Shown: in pieces, positions 61,331-64,000 of the stretch
Position numbering within the stretch: position 1 is the stretch's first letter
How the letters are laid out: every line of letters starts with the position of its first letter
DNA from: Stictocephala bisonia
Lineage: Eukaryota > Arthropoda > Insecta > Hemiptera > Membracidae
Length of the DNA stretch: 64,000 nt
Reading direction: 5' to 3'
NCBI GenBank assembly: GCA_035578905.1
Contig: JAQJVL010000147.1
Location: 1,840,906 to 1,904,905, forward strand
Translations under genes and position numbers: made by a program
The notes under the pieces: generated by a model
The model's database searches: none
What the model was told of the DNA's origin: nothing
What the model saw: only the letters and a program-made list of their open reading frames with translations

Positions 61331-62175
61331 AGAGCATCCTGATATATATTTTTGTAATTTCTGTTGCAACGAACGGCAACACACTCACACTCTACACATC
61401 CAACTTACGAGGTAAAAAATTAGAGAAAGAACAATAAATATTAATTAATATAACATATTTAAAGATTAATAAAATTAAACACTAATATTATCATACATGA
61501 GGGAACAACATCGTTATTTTATCGTAAATAATGTGTTATAAACCGGCTCCATTTAATATATGATGAATTTAAATAATAAAACGTAGCATTTTTAACTTCT
61601 ATTGTACTTTGGCAAAAGAAAAAAAATAATATTAGAAAAAATTATTTAAAATAGTATACATTAATTGAAGATAAGTGTAATAAATATTAACAATGCTTCT
61701 GATTAAGCTAATATTTTAGGAACTTTATATGATGAAACAAGAAATAAAAATACCACTTCTAGCACATCATAAAGCTATGGTATATTTTAATGTGTGAGAG
61801 ATAACGTTTAAAACTTTGGTTGATAAAAAATGTAGCTGTACCTCGTATGGCTTGGCTCTGCTCATTCATCTCTCTAATATATTACATACTTTTGCACTCC
61901 TCTAAATAACAAATCAACTAACGCCCTTCCTATACCTATTTAATACACATAAATAGAGAATGGCTCTTTACATTCAACCTATTTATGAATATAAATTTAC
62001 CCATATAAATATATTCTCACACAATGTAGGTGAAATCAATTTTATTTTTTGTCTCTATGTCTCTAAAAACGTTATAAGCTCATTTGTACAGTTCAGTTTA
62101 TCATTTATCGTCAGCCCTGACAGCGAACTATTGTTATGGCTATTGTTGCAGATAACGATTATTTATTCAATGTAA
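61331..62175. other. Non-coding stretch
   Basis: The first ~100 bases may be more of the LINE. The rest is AT-rich with no recognised feature. The + frame at 61,960-62,175 lacks support. Confidence 0.45.
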
Positions 62176-62409
62176 AGGCCTCTTCACACCAATGTAGCTG
62201 AAGTATTAATACCTCGAATACGTCTTGCGTACTCCGTTCATACAGAAAGTTACATCAAAGGTGATACTCACAATTAATAAGGTTACTTAGCAGGGCGCGG
62301 GAATGACCATCGTGGTGGCATCGGCTTTTACGCAAGCGCCAGTTGTAATACGCGAGCGACGCGTAGCTAGCCGAGGTATTTTCCCAATCCGTATTAATAC
62401 TGTAATTCA
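62176..62409. mobile_element. MITE-like terminal region next to the 81-bp array (tentative)
   Basis: The segment starts AGGCCTCTTCACACCAATGT and contains GAAGTATTAATACCTCGAAT. Inverted, the array unit reads CAGTTCACACCGAGTATTAATACTC, so TTCACACC and GTATTAATAC occur in the same order in both. The array may therefore have grown from the subterminal part of this element. A matching opposite terminus would lie beyond the window. A perfect TGACGTCA is at 62,411-62,418. Confidence 0.35.
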
Positions 62410-64000
62410 GTGACGTCACAAACGTATCAATACTCGGTGTAAACTGCACCCATAGAATATCAATACGAGATACTTTTAAGACGTCTTTCACTGACGTCGT
62501 CGGAGTATTAGTACTCGGTGTAAACTGCTCCCATAGAATACCAATACGAGATACTTTTAAGACGTCTTTCATTGACGTCGTCGGAGTATTAGTACTCGGT
62601 GTAAACTGCACCCATAGAATATCAATACGAAATACGTTTAAAGACGTCTTTCATTGACGTCGTCAGAGAATTAGTACTCGGTGTAAACTGCTCCCATAGA
62701 ATATCAATACGAGATACGTTTAAGACGTCTTTCATTGACGTCATCAGAGTATTAGTACTCGGTGTAAACTGCACCCATAGAATATCAATACGACAAACGT
62801 TTAAAGACGTCTTTCATTGACGTCGTCGGAGTATTAATACTCGGTGTGAACTGCCCTCATAGAATATCAATACGACAAACGTTTAAGACGTCTTTCATTG
62901 ACGGCGTCGGAGTGTTAATTCTCGGTGAGAATTGCACCCATAGAATATCAATACGAGATACTTTTATGACGTCTTTCACTGACGTCGTCAGAGTGTTAAT
63001 TCTCGGTGAGAATTGCACCCATAGAATATCAATACGAGATACTTTTATGACGTCTTTCGTTGACGTCGTCAGAGTATTAATACTCGGTGTGAACTGCACC
63101 CATAGAATATCAATACGAGATACTTTTATGACGTCTTTCACTGACGTCGTCAGAGTATTAATACTCGGTGTGAACTGCACCCATAGAATATCAATACGAG
63201 ATACTTTTATGACGTCTTTCACTGACGTCGTCAGAGTATTAATACTCGGTGTAAACTGCACCCATAGAATATCAATACGAGATACTTTTAAGACGTCTTT
63301 CGTTGACGTCGTCGGAGTGTTAATACTTGGTGAGAATTGCACCCATAGAATATCAATACGAGATACGTTTAAGACGTCTTTCACTGACGTCGTCAGAGTG
63401 TTAATTCTCGGTGAGAATTGCACCCATAGAATATCAATACGAGATACTTTTATGACGTCTTTCATTGACGTCGTCAGAGTATTAATACTCGGTGTAAACT
63501 GCACCCATAGAATATCAATACGAGATACTTTTAAGACGTCTTTCATTGACGTCGTCGGAGTATTAGTACTCGGTGTAAACTGCACCCATGGAATATCAAT
63601 ACGAGATACTTTTAAGACGTCTTTCACTGACGTCGTCAGAGTGTTAATTCTCGGTGAGAATTGCACCCATAGAATATCAATACGAGATACTTTTATGACG
63701 TCTTTCGTTGACGTCGTCAGAGTATTAATACTCGGTGTGAACTGCACCCATAGAATATCAATACGAGATACTTTTATGACGTCTTTCACTGACGTCGTCA
63801 GAGTATTAATACTCGGTGTAAACTGCACCCATAGAATATCAATACGAGATACTTTTAAGACGTCTTTCGTTGACGTCGTCGGAGTGTTAATACTTGGTGA
63901 GAATTGCACCCATAGAATATCAATACGAGATACGTTTAAGACGTCTTTCACTGACGTCGTCAGAGTGTTAATTCTCGGTGAGAATTGCACCCATAGAATA
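62410..64000 (-). repeat. 81-bp tandem array, about 19 copies, open on the - strand
   Basis: The + strand unit reads ACTCGGTGTAAACTGCACCC, ATAGAATATCAATACGAGAT, ACTTTTAAGACGTCTTTCAT, TGACGTCGTCGGAGTATTAGT. On the - strand 81 bp equals 27 codons, and one frame stays open from 63,990 to 62,857 as 14 copies of a 27-residue repeat (VQFTPSINTLTTS + VKDVIKVSRIDILW). Two 82-bp units (near 62,636 and 62,802, GTTTAAAGACG) break the frame leftwards. Each unit has two GACGTC sites and often the 14-bp palindrome GAGTATTAATACTC. Variant types (GGTGTAAAC, GGTGTGAAC, GGTGAGAAT) alternate in a repeating order, and the 62,930-63,500 and 63,610-64,000 segments look like a higher-order duplication. It continues past the window edge. 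There is no evidence of translation. Confidence 0.93.

Overview
This window is nuclear DNA of an arthropod, most likely an insect and possibly a hemipteran. It is strongly AT-rich. It holds short (TTAGG)n tracts, GT-AG introns, Penelope-like, non-LTR and tRNA-derived elements, and one insect-type mitochondrial ribosomal protein gene. The placement below arthropod level is a guess. There is no bacterial or phage gene organisation, and most open frames of 60-110 codons are chance or repeat-derived.

The one gene I can name is mRpL30 (mitochondrial large-subunit protein uL30m) on the + strand at the right. An internal exon (55,847-55,970) and the terminal exon (58,255-58,554) are joined by matching-phase splice sites. 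The intron holds an 80-bp GC-rich minisatellite and an exon-like antisense block. The internal exon carries an in-frame TAA where family members seem to have Gln or Lys, so the copy may be a pseudogene, a null allele or a sequence error. A second, weaker gene model runs on the - strand. It has two candidate start-codon exons (33,821-33,898 and 27,508-27,780), both ending ATCAA before a GT donor in the same phase. CpG-richer 5'-UTR-like exons with donors lie upstream at about 50.8 kb and 39.3 kb. This looks like one gene with alternative promoters and very long introns, but no downstream exon was found.

About one fifth of the window is tandem repeat, from several unrelated families: 54 bp and 32 bp (10.3-10.9 kb), ~60 bp (22.4-22.9 kb), 61 bp (25.4-25.7 kb), 86 bp and then 85 bp (29.2-32.9 kb, ~40 copies), 34 bp (36.7 kb), (GT)~56 (40.6 kb), 79 bp (44.8-49.3 kb, ~57 copies), ~80 bp with TATCGATA motifs (52.5-54.5 kb, ~26 copies), 80 bp (57.0-57.7 kb) and 81 bp (62.4 kb to the window end). 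The 81-bp array stays open on the - strand as a 27-residue repeat.

Dispersed elements include five copies of a long palindromic MITE-like family (2.1, 9.1, 11.2, 15.9 and 25.1 kb) and three decayed LINE fragments on the - strand (26.3, 55.0 and 59.0-61.3 kb). There is also a Penelope-like remnant with a GIY-YIG domain (42.1-43.1 kb), a tRNA-like SINE head (28.2 kb), and several unclassified repeat pairs. I found no CRISPR array, rRNA, intact tRNA or intact transposase. The most interesting signals are the stop-bearing mRpL30, the palindromic MITE with an internally expanded copy, the frame-preserving 81-bp array and the alternative first-exon model.
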